The notes beneath the pieces are model-generated. The model was not told where the DNA came from and did not search any database. It saw only the letters and a program-made list of their open reading frames with translations. From NCBI GenBank assembly GCA_027310325.1, contig DAIDBB010000092.1:1-10132 (forward strand): a stretch of DNA of 10,132 nt. The letters are read 5' to 3'. Position 1 is the first letter of the stretch. Each line of letters opens with the position of its first letter. The position numbers and the translations under genes were made by a program. This document shows, piece by piece, positions 1-6,008 of the stretch. Source of the stretch: a bacterium. Lineage in GTDB: Bacteria > Desulfobacterota > GWC2-55-46.

Positions 1-2
1 GG

Positions 3-206
3 GTCATAGCGCTCTTTGGCCTCGCCGCGGGCCTCGGCGCCGGGCTTGGGCTCGCGATCTTCCTTGACTTCATAAACCCGGCCTTCAGACGGCCGGAGGA
101 TTTCGAAGGCGCGCTCAATCTGCCGGTGCTGGCTTCGATCCCGGAGTTTTCGCGGACGCGCGGCGGATCGAGCGGCCTTAAGATGATAAAGGGAGGCAGG
201 GCCTGA
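3..206 (+). CDS. Polysaccharide chain-length determinant (Wzz/GumC family), 3' end only
   Basis: The window opens inside this gene; 67 codons and a TGA stop are visible. The fragment begins with a Gly/Ala/Leu-rich hydrophobic segment (about residues 1-25 of the fragment) ending in FLDFINPAFRRPEDFE, then LNLPVLASIPEF and a short basic tail. A last transmembrane helix followed by a 'R-x-P-E-D ... L-x-L-P-V-L-x-S-I-P' motif is the usual C-terminus of inner-membrane Wzz/GumC-type polysaccharide co-polymerases, which set chain length and work with a tyrosine autokinase. Such a kinase lies two genes downstream, which supports the call. The tail ends about 25 residues after that motif and carries no kinase domain, so co-polymerase and kinase are separate proteins here. 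The ATPase start codon follows the stop by 2 nt, so the two are probably one operon. The periplasmic part lies outside the window, so the subfamily (for example the PEP-CTERM-locus type) cannot be judged. Confidence 0.85.
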   Translation, partial: VIALFGLAAGLGAGLGLAIFLDFINPAFRRPEDFEGALNLPVLASIPEFSRTRGGSSGLKMIKGGRA

Positions 207-208
207 CC

Positions 209-1264
209 GTGAGCTTTTTTAGCAGGATCATATCCCGGAAACCCGAAAAGGCCCCGGCGCCCATGAAGAAAATGCCCGGGCCTCGCGAAAATCCCGGGCT
301 TCGGATCGCGCAGGACGGGGCCAGGACCGCGGTATGGGCCGTCGGCGGCGGGAAGGGGGGCGTCGGAAAGAGCTTCGTGGCGGCCAACGCCGGGGTGTCG
401 CTCTCCATGCGGGGCAAACGGGTGCTCATCGTGGACGCCGACCTTGGGGCCGCCAACGCGCATACCCTCCTCGGCGCGGACAACACGAGGTCGACCCTTT
501 CGAATTTCCTTAAGTCCGAGGAGACGGATATAAGGCCTTACGTAAGCAAAACCGATATCGCGAACCTCGACCTCGTAAGCGGGGCCAGGGACTCGCTCAC
601 GGTGGCCGACCAGAGACCGGATAGCGTCGCAAGGCTTAAGTCAGCGCTCCATAACTCCGGCTACGAATACGCTATACTGGATATAGGCCCCGGCACTTCG
701 GCCAACAACCTCGACCTCTTTCTTATGGCCGGCGCGGGGGTCCTCGTGACGACACCCGAGCCGACCTCGATCGAGAACACGTACAGGTTCCTTAAGTGCC
801 TGTTTTTGAGGAGGATAAGGAACATCTCGAACTCGCAGGACGACTCAAGGCTCAGGGACGCGCTTAACCGGGTATTCTCCGGCCCCTGGGCCCACCGGAT
901 AAAGACGGTCTCGGACATACTCATGCGCCTTAAAGAACTCGACCCGGAGAGGGGCGAGCTGCTCAAGGCGCTCATGGGGGACACCACGGTATCCATCGTC
1001 GTCAACCAGGCGAAAAAACCGTCGGACGCAAGTACCGGGCCTTCGATGAAAAGGGCCTGCAAGGACTACTTCGGTATCGAGATAGGCTTCATCGGGGACA
1101 TATGGTTCGAGGAGTTTGCGGCGGAATCGGTGCGCATGAGGAAGCCGCTTGTCATGACGCACGGCAACTCCCATGCTTCAAAGGCCATCGCCGGGTGCGT
1201 CGAGAGGCTCCTCGGCGAGGAAAACAGGCTCAAGACAGGAAAGGCGCTGAACTTTTCCCGGTAA
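209..1264 (+). CDS. MinD/ParA-family ATPase, FlhG/FleN-like
   Basis: A 351-residue P-loop ATPase of the deviant-Walker (SIMIBI) class. After a basic, proline-rich leader of about 40 residues comes the deviant Walker A KGGVGKS (residues 49-55), the A' motif VDADLGAANAHTLLG (75-89) and a Walker B-type strand AILDIGPGTS (155-164). The 'D-x-D-L-G-x-A-N' pattern resembles FlhG/FleN/MinD ATPases that position flagella, pili or division proteins, more than it resembles BY-kinases; no C-terminal tyrosine cluster is present. Residues 200-260 hold a charged insertion, and the C-terminus is helical rather than a clear MinD amphipathic tail. The start is GTG with GGAGG at 192-196, a rather long spacing of 12 nt. 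It sits between the chain-length determinant and the tyrosine kinase, so a role in placing or gating the export machine is plausible but unproven. The family call is firm; the role is inference. Confidence 0.85.
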   Translation: MSFFSRIISRKPEKAPAPMKKMPGPRENPGLRIAQDGARTAVWAVGGGKGGVGKSFVAANAGVSLSMRGKRVLIVDADLGAANAHTLLGADNTRSTLSNFLKSEETDIRPYVSKTDIANLDLVSGARDSLTVADQRPDSVARLKSALHNSGYEYAILDIGPGTSANNLDLFLMAGAGVLVTTPEPTSIENTYRFLKCLFLRRIRNISNSQDDSRLRDALNRVFSGPWAHRIKTVSDILMRLKELDPERGELLKALMGDTTVSIVVNQAKKPSDASTGPSMKRACKDYFGIEIGFIGDIWFEEFAAESVRMRKPLVMTHGNSHASKAIAGCVERLLGEENRLKTGKALNFSR

Positions 1265-1285
1265 ACCGGGCAGACAGAGGAGAAT

Positions 1286-2290
1286 ATGAGGCAGAAGGCG
1301 GAGAAAAACTACTACGAGCTACTGGACGTCACGCCCGGATCGACGATCGAGGACATCGAGGAAGGGTACAGGCAGGCGATGAAGTTGTACGGCGGGGGCG
1401 GCGGGGAAGCCGTCTATTCCCTCTATTCTAAGGAAGAGAGGGAGGCGCTGGTGGAGATGGTAAGGGACGCATACGAGACCCTGAGGGACCCGCAGAAGAA
1501 GATGACCTACGACTCGTTGATGATAAAAAGCGCGTCCGTTGACGAGGAGGAGACCCCGGAGGTCGACATCGCGGAACTGCGGGCAGGGGACGGGACGCCT
1601 TACAGGACGTCGTGGGCCGAGGGCGTAAAGGATATCGTGAGACTCTCCAGCGACTTTACCCTCGATGGGGCCGAGCCCATGCTGGTTGAGCAGTACCGGA
1701 TACTCTGTTCGAGGCTCGAGGAGACAAGGCGCAAGAACGGATCGAGCGCGTTCGCCTTCACGAGCGCCGTTAAGGGCGAGGGCAAGTCCACCACGAGCCT
1801 GAACCTGGCCTGGGTAGCGGCGACCGAATACAGGAAAAAGACCATCCTCGTCGAGCTTGACTTAAGGAAGGCGTCTACGCTCGCTAAAAGCGTCGGCAAG
1901 ACCGGCGGCATCGGCCTTTCGGAGGTCTTAAGGGGCGAAAGGGACGTATTTAACGCCATCTCAAGGGTCGAGGGCACTTCCCTTTACGTGCTCCTTTCCG
2001 GGAATACCGGCGGAAGGCCGGCGGAGCTTCTGGGCTCCCCGAGGGTAAAGGCCACTATCACCGCCCTCAAGGCCGAGTTCGACTATGTTATGGTCGACTG
2101 CCCCCCGGTGCTGCCGCTTGCGGACATGAACCTCATATCGAGGAACGTGGACGAGCTTATCCTTGTCGTGCGGGCCGGGAAGACCAACAGGGACCTCGTG
2201 GCCAAGGCCGTGGCGTCGATGAAAGAGGCGCGGATGGCGGGGGTCGTGCTCAACGGGGCGCAGGCAAAACTCAAGAAATACTACTATTGA
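1286..2290 (+). CDS. CpsD/BY-kinase-type tyrosine autokinase with N-terminal J-like domain
   Basis: A 334-residue two-part protein. Residues about 8-77 look like a DnaJ J-domain: NYYELLDV opening, a helix with EEGYRQAMKLY, and a closing AYETLRDPQKKMTYDS. The diagnostic HPD tripeptide after helix II is absent (YGGGGG occupies that site) and a SLYSKEEREAL stretch is inserted, so it should not stimulate Hsp70 in the usual way. A linker leads to a kinase core: EQYRILCSRL (135-144), Walker A GEGKST (164-169), an A' strand ILVELDLRKAS (187-197, with Glu where Asp is usual), Walker B YVMVDCPP (267-274), and a C-terminus ending KKYYY, a short tyrosine cluster typical of autophosphorylated BY-kinases. 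Such kinases phosphorylate themselves and regulate Wzz-dependent polymerisation at the inner membrane. GAGGAG at 1277-1282 lies 3 nt from the ATG. The kinase call is strong; the J-like call rests on pattern alone. Confidence 0.88.
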   Translation: MRQKAEKNYYELLDVTPGSTIEDIEEGYRQAMKLYGGGGGEAVYSLYSKEEREALVEMVRDAYETLRDPQKKMTYDSLMIKSASVDEEETPEVDIAELRAGDGTPYRTSWAEGVKDIVRLSSDFTLDGAEPMLVEQYRILCSRLEETRRKNGSSAFAFTSAVKGEGKSTTSLNLAWVAATEYRKKTILVELDLRKASTLAKSVGKTGGIGLSEVLRGERDVFNAISRVEGTSLYVLLSGNTGGRPAELLGSPRVKATITALKAEFDYVMVDCPPVLPLADMNLISRNVDELILVVRAGKTNRDLVAKAVASMKEARMAGVVLNGAQAKLKKYYY

Positions 2291-2352
2291 GCCGAAGAAA
2301 TGACCTGGGAAAAGGTCTAAAAAACAGCAGCGGACGGAACGGGCGGGAAGCG

Positions 2353-2961
2353 ATGTATATATTCAACAGATACTGGTCGGCAAGGCGTATGTTCATACTG
2401 GGCTCCGAGGGGTTCTTCATTTTCCTTTCGGGGATCGCCGCCGCCTACGTGAGGCTCAGGTTCGACAACGCCCATGTGAACAGCTATGACCCGCTGCTCA
2501 TGAAGACGGGCGTCCTTGCCGCCGCCTACCTCGCGTCCTTCTATTATTTCAAGCTGTACACCCCGGACATGTACCGCCCCGGGAGGGTCATGTTCATGAG
2601 GCTCGTTAAGGCCACTCTCCTTGCGACGGTCATCCTTTTCAGCATCTTCTACATGGTCCCCCGGCTCATGACGTGGCGGGGGATACTGCTCATAAATACC
2701 ATCGCGGTGCCCCCGGTGATCCTCTTATGGAGGACGGCGGTGTCGAAGGTCAAGACCGCCGAGCTTCCCGGCAAGAGGGTGCTTGTGATAGGAAGCGGGG
2801 AACTGGCAAAAAAGATAGGCGGCCGGATATACACGCATGCCGAGTACGGGATGAGGCTCGTGGGTTTCATCGACGACGACCCGGCCCGGCTCGGGGTCTC
2901 GATCGTGAACCCCGGGGTCGTCGGCGGCTACGGCGATATCACTAGGATCGCCCAGGCGTAG
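2353..2961 (+). CDS. Glycosylphosphotransferase, N-terminal fragment (membrane and Rossmann-like part)
   Basis: The piece before the amber codon, 202 residues. Hydrophobic segments lie at about 13-33, 51-69, 87-103 and 110-127, consistent with four transmembrane helices. A Rossmann-like nucleotide-binding fold begins at GKRVLVIGSGELAKKI (140-155) and continues through VGFIDDDPARLG; the piece ends at GGYGDITRIAQA, mid-fold. It lacks the catalytic sugar transferase domain and could not work as a transferase by itself. The text continues smoothly beyond the stop with KIDTIIIALPDRRAKLP, the next expected strand of the fold, so this end is not a natural C-terminus. If the extended TTG start at 2287 is used, 22 residues are added. 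Confidence 0.6.
   Translation: MYIFNRYWSARRMFILGSEGFFIFLSGIAAAYVRLRFDNAHVNSYDPLLMKTGVLAAAYLASFYYFKLYTPDMYRPGRVMFMRLVKATLLATVILFSIFYMVPRLMTWRGILLINTIAVPPVILLWRTAVSKVKTAELPGKRVLVIGSGELAKKIGGRIYTHAEYGMRLVGFIDDDPARLGVSIVNPGVVGGYGDITRIAQA
2959..2961 (+). other. In-frame amber (TAG) codon inside the glycosyltransferase gene
   Basis: The codon at this place reads TAG in ...GCC CAG GCG TAG AAG ATA GAC...; the frame on both sides encodes one continuous family-typical protein. A single base change from GAG (Glu), AAG (Lys) or CAG (Gln) would restore it, all plausible residues for this surface helix. No suppressor tRNA or pyrrolysine gene is visible in the window. Confidence 0.9.
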
Positions 2962-3012
2962 AAGATAGACACCATAATAATAGCGCTGCCGGACAGGCGC
3001 GCGAAGCTACCC

Positions 3013-3762
3013 ATGTCGGCGCTCCTGGACTGCAAATTGAAGGGGATAACCGTCGAGGAGGGCGAGACCTTCAACGAACGGATGACCGGCCAGATCCCCC
3101 TCGACCACCTTAAACCCAGCTGGATGGTCTTTTCCGACGGCTTCAAGTCGCTCCGGTCAAGGAAGATCATAAAAAGGACCTTCGACCTGACGCTCTCGGT
3201 GTCGTCGCTCGTGGTCCTCTCGCCCCTTATGCTTCTTACGGCGCTCCTTATAAAGATCGAGTCCCCGGGCCCCGTGATCTTCCGCCAGACGCGCGTGGGA
3301 GAGCACGGCCGAGAGTTCAGTATCTACAAGTTCCGCTCGATGAGGAAAGACGCCGAGGCCGCCTCCGGCCCCGTATGGGCCAATGAACGGGACAGCCGGG
3401 TGACGAGGGTGGGAAGGATAATAAGGAAGACCAAGATAGACGAGATCCCTCAGGTAATAAACGTCCTCAGGGGAGATATGAGCTTCGTCGGGCCGCGGCC
3501 CGAACGTCCGTTCTTCGTCAAGAAGCTCAAGGAGGCGATACCCTACTACGAGATGAGGACCGTCGTTAAGCCCGGCATAACGGGCTGGGCCCAGATAAGG
3601 CACCCTTACGGAGCGACGGTCCGCGACGCGATGGAGAAGCTCCAGTATGACATCTACTATATCAAGAACATGTCGCCGCTCCTGGACGTGATGATATTTT
3701 TCTGGACGGTCAAGCTCGTCCTCACTGGAAAAGGGGTTAGGCGAAGCGATGAGCAGTCCTGA
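3013..3762 (+). CDS. Glycosylphosphotransferase, C-terminal fragment (catalytic sugar transferase domain)
   Basis: The piece after the amber codon, 249 residues from the first downstream in-frame ATG. From about residue 52 it is a complete bacterial sugar transferase domain (PF02397 type): KRTFDLTLSVSSLVVLSP begins the membrane-embedded hairpin, followed by PVIFRQTRVGEHGREFSIYKFRSM, the catalytic Asp-Glu pair in KIDEIPQ (D143, E144), FVGPRPE (158-164) and KPGITGWAQI. Minimal monotopic transferases such as PglC consist of this domain alone, so a protein made by reinitiation might still act. I see no clear ribosome binding site at ATG 3013, and reinitiation 51 nt after a stop is speculative. 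The stop at 3760-3762 is 2 nt before the RfaH-like start. Confidence 0.6.
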   Translation: MSALLDCKLKGITVEEGETFNERMTGQIPLDHLKPSWMVFSDGFKSLRSRKIIKRTFDLTLSVSSLVVLSPLMLLTALLIKIESPGPVIFRQTRVGEHGREFSIYKFRSMRKDAEAASGPVWANERDSRVTRVGRIIRKTKIDEIPQVINVLRGDMSFVGPRPERPFFVKKLKEAIPYYEMRTVVKPGITGWAQIRHPYGATVRDAMEKLQYDIYYIKNMSPLLDVMIFFWTVKLVLTGKGVRRSDEQS

Positions 3763-3764
3763 AT

Positions 3765-4253
3765 ATGCCGAACTGGTTTCTCATATACACGAAGCCGAAG
3801 TGCGAGGACGTCGTCTCCGGCAAGTTCGTTGAAAAGGGGTTTACGGTCTTAAATCCGAAGATAAAGGAACGCAGGTACATCAGAAGAAAGCTGCAGGAAA
3901 CTATCTCCCCGCTGTTCCCGTGCTACCTGTTCGTCCAGTTCGACCTCGAAAAAGACTACCGGCTGGTGAGGTTCACCAGGGGGGTAAGAAACGTCGTCGG
4001 AAGCGAAGGCGCGCCAACCGAGGTCCCTCCCGCCATCGTAGGCGAGCTCCAGCGAAGGATGGAGGAGGGGTTCGTGAGAGTGGTCCCGAAAAGTTTCGAC
4101 CCCGGGGCCGAGGTCACGATAAAGGCCGGGCCCTTCGAGGGGTTCAGCGCGATATTTGAAAAGGAGCTCAAGGGCAGGGAAAGGGTGGCGATACTCTTGA
4201 AGTCCCTGAACGTGCGCATGATAGTCGACCGGGCGATTATCGAGAGGTCCTGA
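3765..4253 (+). CDS. rfaH: RfaH-like NusG-paralogue transcription antitermination factor
   Basis: A 162-residue specialised NusG paralogue, the same length as I recall for E. coli RfaH. The NGN domain (about 1-100) opens WFLIYTKPKCED, then PLFPCYLFVQFD (49-60), TRGVRNVV (71-78) and a VPPAIVGEL helix (88-95). The KOW part (about 112-145) reads PGAEVTIKAGPFEGFSAIF; the FEGFxAIF pattern and the PLFPxYLFVxFD block match RfaH from memory better than housekeeping NusG. RfaH binds RNA polymerase paused at an ops DNA element and keeps it elongating through long, poorly translated surface-polymer operons. An exact ops core lies 115 nt downstream of this gene's stop (4369-4376), ahead of the exosortase gene. 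The start is 2 nt after the glycosyltransferase stop. Other NusG paralogues (UpxY, LoaP) are the alternative; the RfaH assignment is likely but not certain. Confidence 0.85.
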   Translation: MPNWFLIYTKPKCEDVVSGKFVEKGFTVLNPKIKERRYIRRKLQETISPLFPCYLFVQFDLEKDYRLVRFTRGVRNVVGSEGAPTEVPPAIVGELQRRMEEGFVRVVPKSFDPGAEVTIKAGPFEGFSAIFEKELKGRERVAILLKSLNVRMIVDRAIIERS

Positions 4254-4266
4254 TCCTGAAGCACCG

Positions 4267-4294
4267 CGGCCCTTTGTTTAGCGGGCCGGTTTTT
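4267..4294 (+). terminator. Candidate intrinsic terminator after the RfaH-like gene
   Basis: CGGCCC at 4267-4272 and GGGCCG at 4283-4288 form a perfect 6-bp GC stem around a 10-nt loop, followed by GTTTTT (4289-4294). It begins 13 nt after the RfaH-like stop. A shifted pairing (CCGC 4264-4267 with GCGG 4281-4284) competes, and the T-run is short, so the strength is uncertain. If active it separates the upstream polymer genes from the exosortase segment. Confidence 0.5.
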
Positions 4295-4368
4295 ATAAAG
4301 AGAACGGTTGAAGAGAAAGGCCGGAATAGTTTTTTTTCAACGGGGCATCATTGAAAATGCACCTGAAC

Positions 4369-4376
4369 GGCGGTAG
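4369..4376 (+). promoter_or_regulatory. ops-like element (GGCGGTAG core), candidate RfaH loading site
   Basis: An exact GGCGGTAG on the plus (non-template) strand, 28 nt before the exosortase ATG. This is the 8-base core of ops/JUMPstart, where RfaH captures paused polymerase in enterobacteria. The bases known to form the small DNA hairpin (C3:G8 with the flipped T6) are all present. Downstream bases differ from the E. coli element: position 11 is C, still a pyrimidine, but position 12 is A rather than G, so the pause signal is only partly matched. I noticed no other copy in the window. No clear promoter could be picked out in the upstream part of this gap. The sequence match is seen; function is inference supported by the adjacent RfaH-like gene. 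Confidence 0.55.
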
Positions 4377-4404
4377 CCCACCCTAGCAAAGCCCTGAAGC
4401 AGGT

Positions 4405-5943
4405 ATGTCCGTTACGTACGATAAGATAGATCCGGTCATGGCGGCGCGCTTGTCGCGCTCGACCCTGGCAAAAGCAGTCCTTCTCCTGGCGGTCTTTGCG
4501 TTTGCGTACTCGACGCCGGTTGCGCTGCTTTTGAGGGAATGGGCGAGCCCCGATTTTTCCCACGGGATACTGGTGCCTTTTGCAAGCCTTTATTTCTTAT
4601 GGATCGAACGCGGAAGGCTTAAGGGGGTTCCGGTCAGGCCCGATTACGCCGCCGGCGCCGCTTTTATGGCCGCCGCCGCTCTCGTTCTGATACTGGGCAA
4701 AGCCGGAAGAGCGCAGGTGGCCGAGGAGGCATCCATCCTCCTGGTGATACCGGGCCTTGTATCTCTCCTTCTGGGCCGTGGATACTTAAGGGTCTTGAAA
4801 TTCCCTCTTGCTTATCTTGCGTTCATGGTCCCCTTGATCAACCCTTTTCTGGACAGGATTTACTGGCCGTTCCAGATATTTGCGGCTAAATCCACCGCCG
4901 TGCTTCTTCCCTACTTCGGGGTGCCGGTCTACCGGAGGATGCAGTTTCTGGAACTCCCCAATATCTCGCTGGAGGTCGCCACAGGGTGCAGCGGGCTTAA
5001 GTTCATGATATCGGTATACGCCGTTGCGGTCCCGCTCGCGTATTTTACGCAGAGGGGCTGGGCCAGAAAGGCCGTCTTGCTGGTATCAGCCTTTATTATA
5101 GGGCTCCTCACCAACGTGGTTCGCGTCACCCTTATAGGCGTGTGGACGTATTTCAAGCTCGGCGACACTCTCCACGGGCCGTACCACCTGCTGCAGGGCT
5201 ATTTTGTCTCGATAGCGGGCTTTATACTGCTCTTTTTGACTTCCATGGCCCTGAACAAGTTCCGTTTCAACCGTTTTCCCGAGGTCAAAAAGGATGAGAG
5301 CGCGCCCGTTGCCGTCGGCAGGCCGATGGCCATCACGAACGCCCCCCTTGTCATCGCCGTCGTGTTCCTTGCCGGTATAGGCTGGTATATGCACTTCTTT
5401 GCCGTCTCTCCAGTTCCCCCGACGCAACCCCTCGATAGGCTCCCGCTTTCCATCGGCGAGTGGAGGGGAGAGGCCATGAATAACGCTCAAAGCCCGGTAA
5501 GGGCGCCCGGGGCGGGAAGCGAGCTTACGCGCCTTTACAGGAAGGCTGACGGAAGCGAAGCCATCCTTTACATAGGCTATATCGACGCCCAGAGGGACGG
5601 GGGCGAACTCGTAAACGATTATTTCAACGATTATTTCAACGGAATAACCGAGGTCTCCGTGCCGGACATAAGGGGCGGGATGCCCGTCAATAAGAAGATC
5701 ATGAAGGCCGGAGGGAAGGAATATCTCGCGATCTTCTGGTACGACCTGGACGGATCGATTTTTACCGGTACGAAGGCCATGAAGCTCCGGTCGGCCTGGG
5801 ACGGCCTTGTCCGTGGACGCACTAACGGGGCCGTCGTGATGATTATAAGCGAGCTTAAAGGCGCGGAAGACGCCGACAACGTCTTCCGTGAAGGGGCCTC
5901 TCTTGCCCAGGGGGTAAGGCCGCTGCTTAAGGGCCTCTTTTAG
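4405..5943 (+). CDS. xrt: Exosortase fused to a C-terminal EpsI domain
   Basis: A 512-residue polytopic membrane protein. Residues about 20-285 hold multiple hydrophobic helices and the exosortase motifs: SPDFSHGILVPFASLYFLW (48-66), the catalytic cysteine in ATGCSGLKF (C195), arginine in TNVVRVTLIG (R240) and histidine in GPYHLLQGYF (H261), so the cysteine transpeptidase set is complete. A further transmembrane helix (about 312-330) leads into a periplasmic EpsI-like (DUF3485) domain with PLSIGEWRG (347-355), LYIGYIDAQRDGGELV (388-403) and IFWYDLDG. Exosortases cleave and sort proteins with PEP-CTERM-like tails during export, alongside exopolysaccharide synthesis; EpsI is a frequent fusion partner. 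The ATG at 4405 follows an AGCAGG at a very short spacing; ATG 4438 is an alternative. The subtype (XrtA or another) was not decided. The gene ends with TAG. Confidence 0.9.
   Translation: MSVTYDKIDPVMAARLSRSTLAKAVLLLAVFAFAYSTPVALLLREWASPDFSHGILVPFASLYFLWIERGRLKGVPVRPDYAAGAAFMAAAALVLILGKAGRAQVAEEASILLVIPGLVSLLLGRGYLRVLKFPLAYLAFMVPLINPFLDRIYWPFQIFAAKSTAVLLPYFGVPVYRRMQFLELPNISLEVATGCSGLKFMISVYAVAVPLAYFTQRGWARKAVLLVSAFIIGLLTNVVRVTLIGVWTYFKLGDTLHGPYHLLQGYFVSIAGFILLFLTSMALNKFRFNRFPEVKKDESAPVAVGRPMAITNAPLVIAVVFLAGIGWYMHFFAVSPVPPTQPLDRLPLSIGEWRGEAMNNAQSPVRAPGAGSELTRLYRKADGSEAILYIGYIDAQRDGGELVNDYFNDYFNGITEVSVPDIRGGMPVNKKIMKAGGKEYLAIFWYDLDGSIFTGTKAMKLRSAWDGLVRGRTNGAVVMIISELKGAEDADNVFREGASLAQGVRPLLKGLF
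5614..5640 (+). repeat. 12-bp in-frame tandem repeat in the EpsI domain
   Basis: AACGATTATTTC occurs twice without interruption (5614-5625, 5626-5637), followed by a third partial AAC. It encodes Asn-Asp-Tyr-Phe twice, then Asn, just after the GELV segment of the EpsI domain. The unit keeps the frame and is more AT-rich than the surrounding gene. Confidence 0.9.
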
Positions 5944-6008
5944 CCTGCGGCCATTGACGCGAAACGTCTGCATTATCTGGAACAGGAACTATCATTGAGA
6001 AAGGCGGC

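Larger units (their letters stand above)
2353..3762 (+). pseudogene. Polyprenyl glycosylphosphotransferase interrupted by one in-frame TAG
   Basis: Read through the TAG at 2959-2961, this frame gives one complete protein of about 469 codons with no frameshift, so a single nonsense codon splits an otherwise intact gene. Domain order matches the EpsB/WbaP-type initiating transferases (TIGR03013/TIGR03025 style): four membrane helices, a Rossmann-like domain, then a bacterial sugar transferase domain. The enzyme transfers a sugar-1-phosphate from a UDP-sugar to undecaprenyl phosphate, the first step of polymer synthesis, at the inner membrane. The reading is open from a TTG at 2287 that overlaps the kinase stop, but ATG 2353 is preferred: it is preceded by GGGCGGGAAG and gives MYIFNRYWSARRMFILG, like the family N-terminus, whereas the extra 22 residues are polar and unlike it. 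The gene may be a recent pseudogene, an assembly error, or translated as two pieces. TAG also ends the exosortase gene, so genome-wide recoding of TAG is unlikely. Confidence 0.8.

Noticed and set aside
2287..2352. TTG start overlapping the kinase stop as the true glycosyltransferase start
   Set aside because: The extra 22 residues are polar and unlike the family N-terminus, and no good ribosome binding site precedes TTG; ATG 2353 has a better upstream sequence. Overlap-coupled initiation cannot be fully excluded.
2959..2961. Programmed amber recoding (pyrrolysine or suppressor) genome-wide
   Set aside because: TAG serves as the normal terminator of the exosortase gene at 5941-5943, and no recoding element is visible downstream.
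4341..4404. Sigma-54 (-24/-12) or sigma-70 promoter directly before the exosortase gene
   Set aside because: GG and GC dinucleotides do not fall at the required spacing, and the TTGAAA at 4351-4356 has no -10 box about 17 nt downstream.
5086..5973. Minus-strand open frame (295 codons) opposite the exosortase/EpsI gene
   Set aside because: It is antisense to a gene with complete catalytic motifs, is rich in Arg/Gly/Val as expected of shadow frames, and has no family resemblance.
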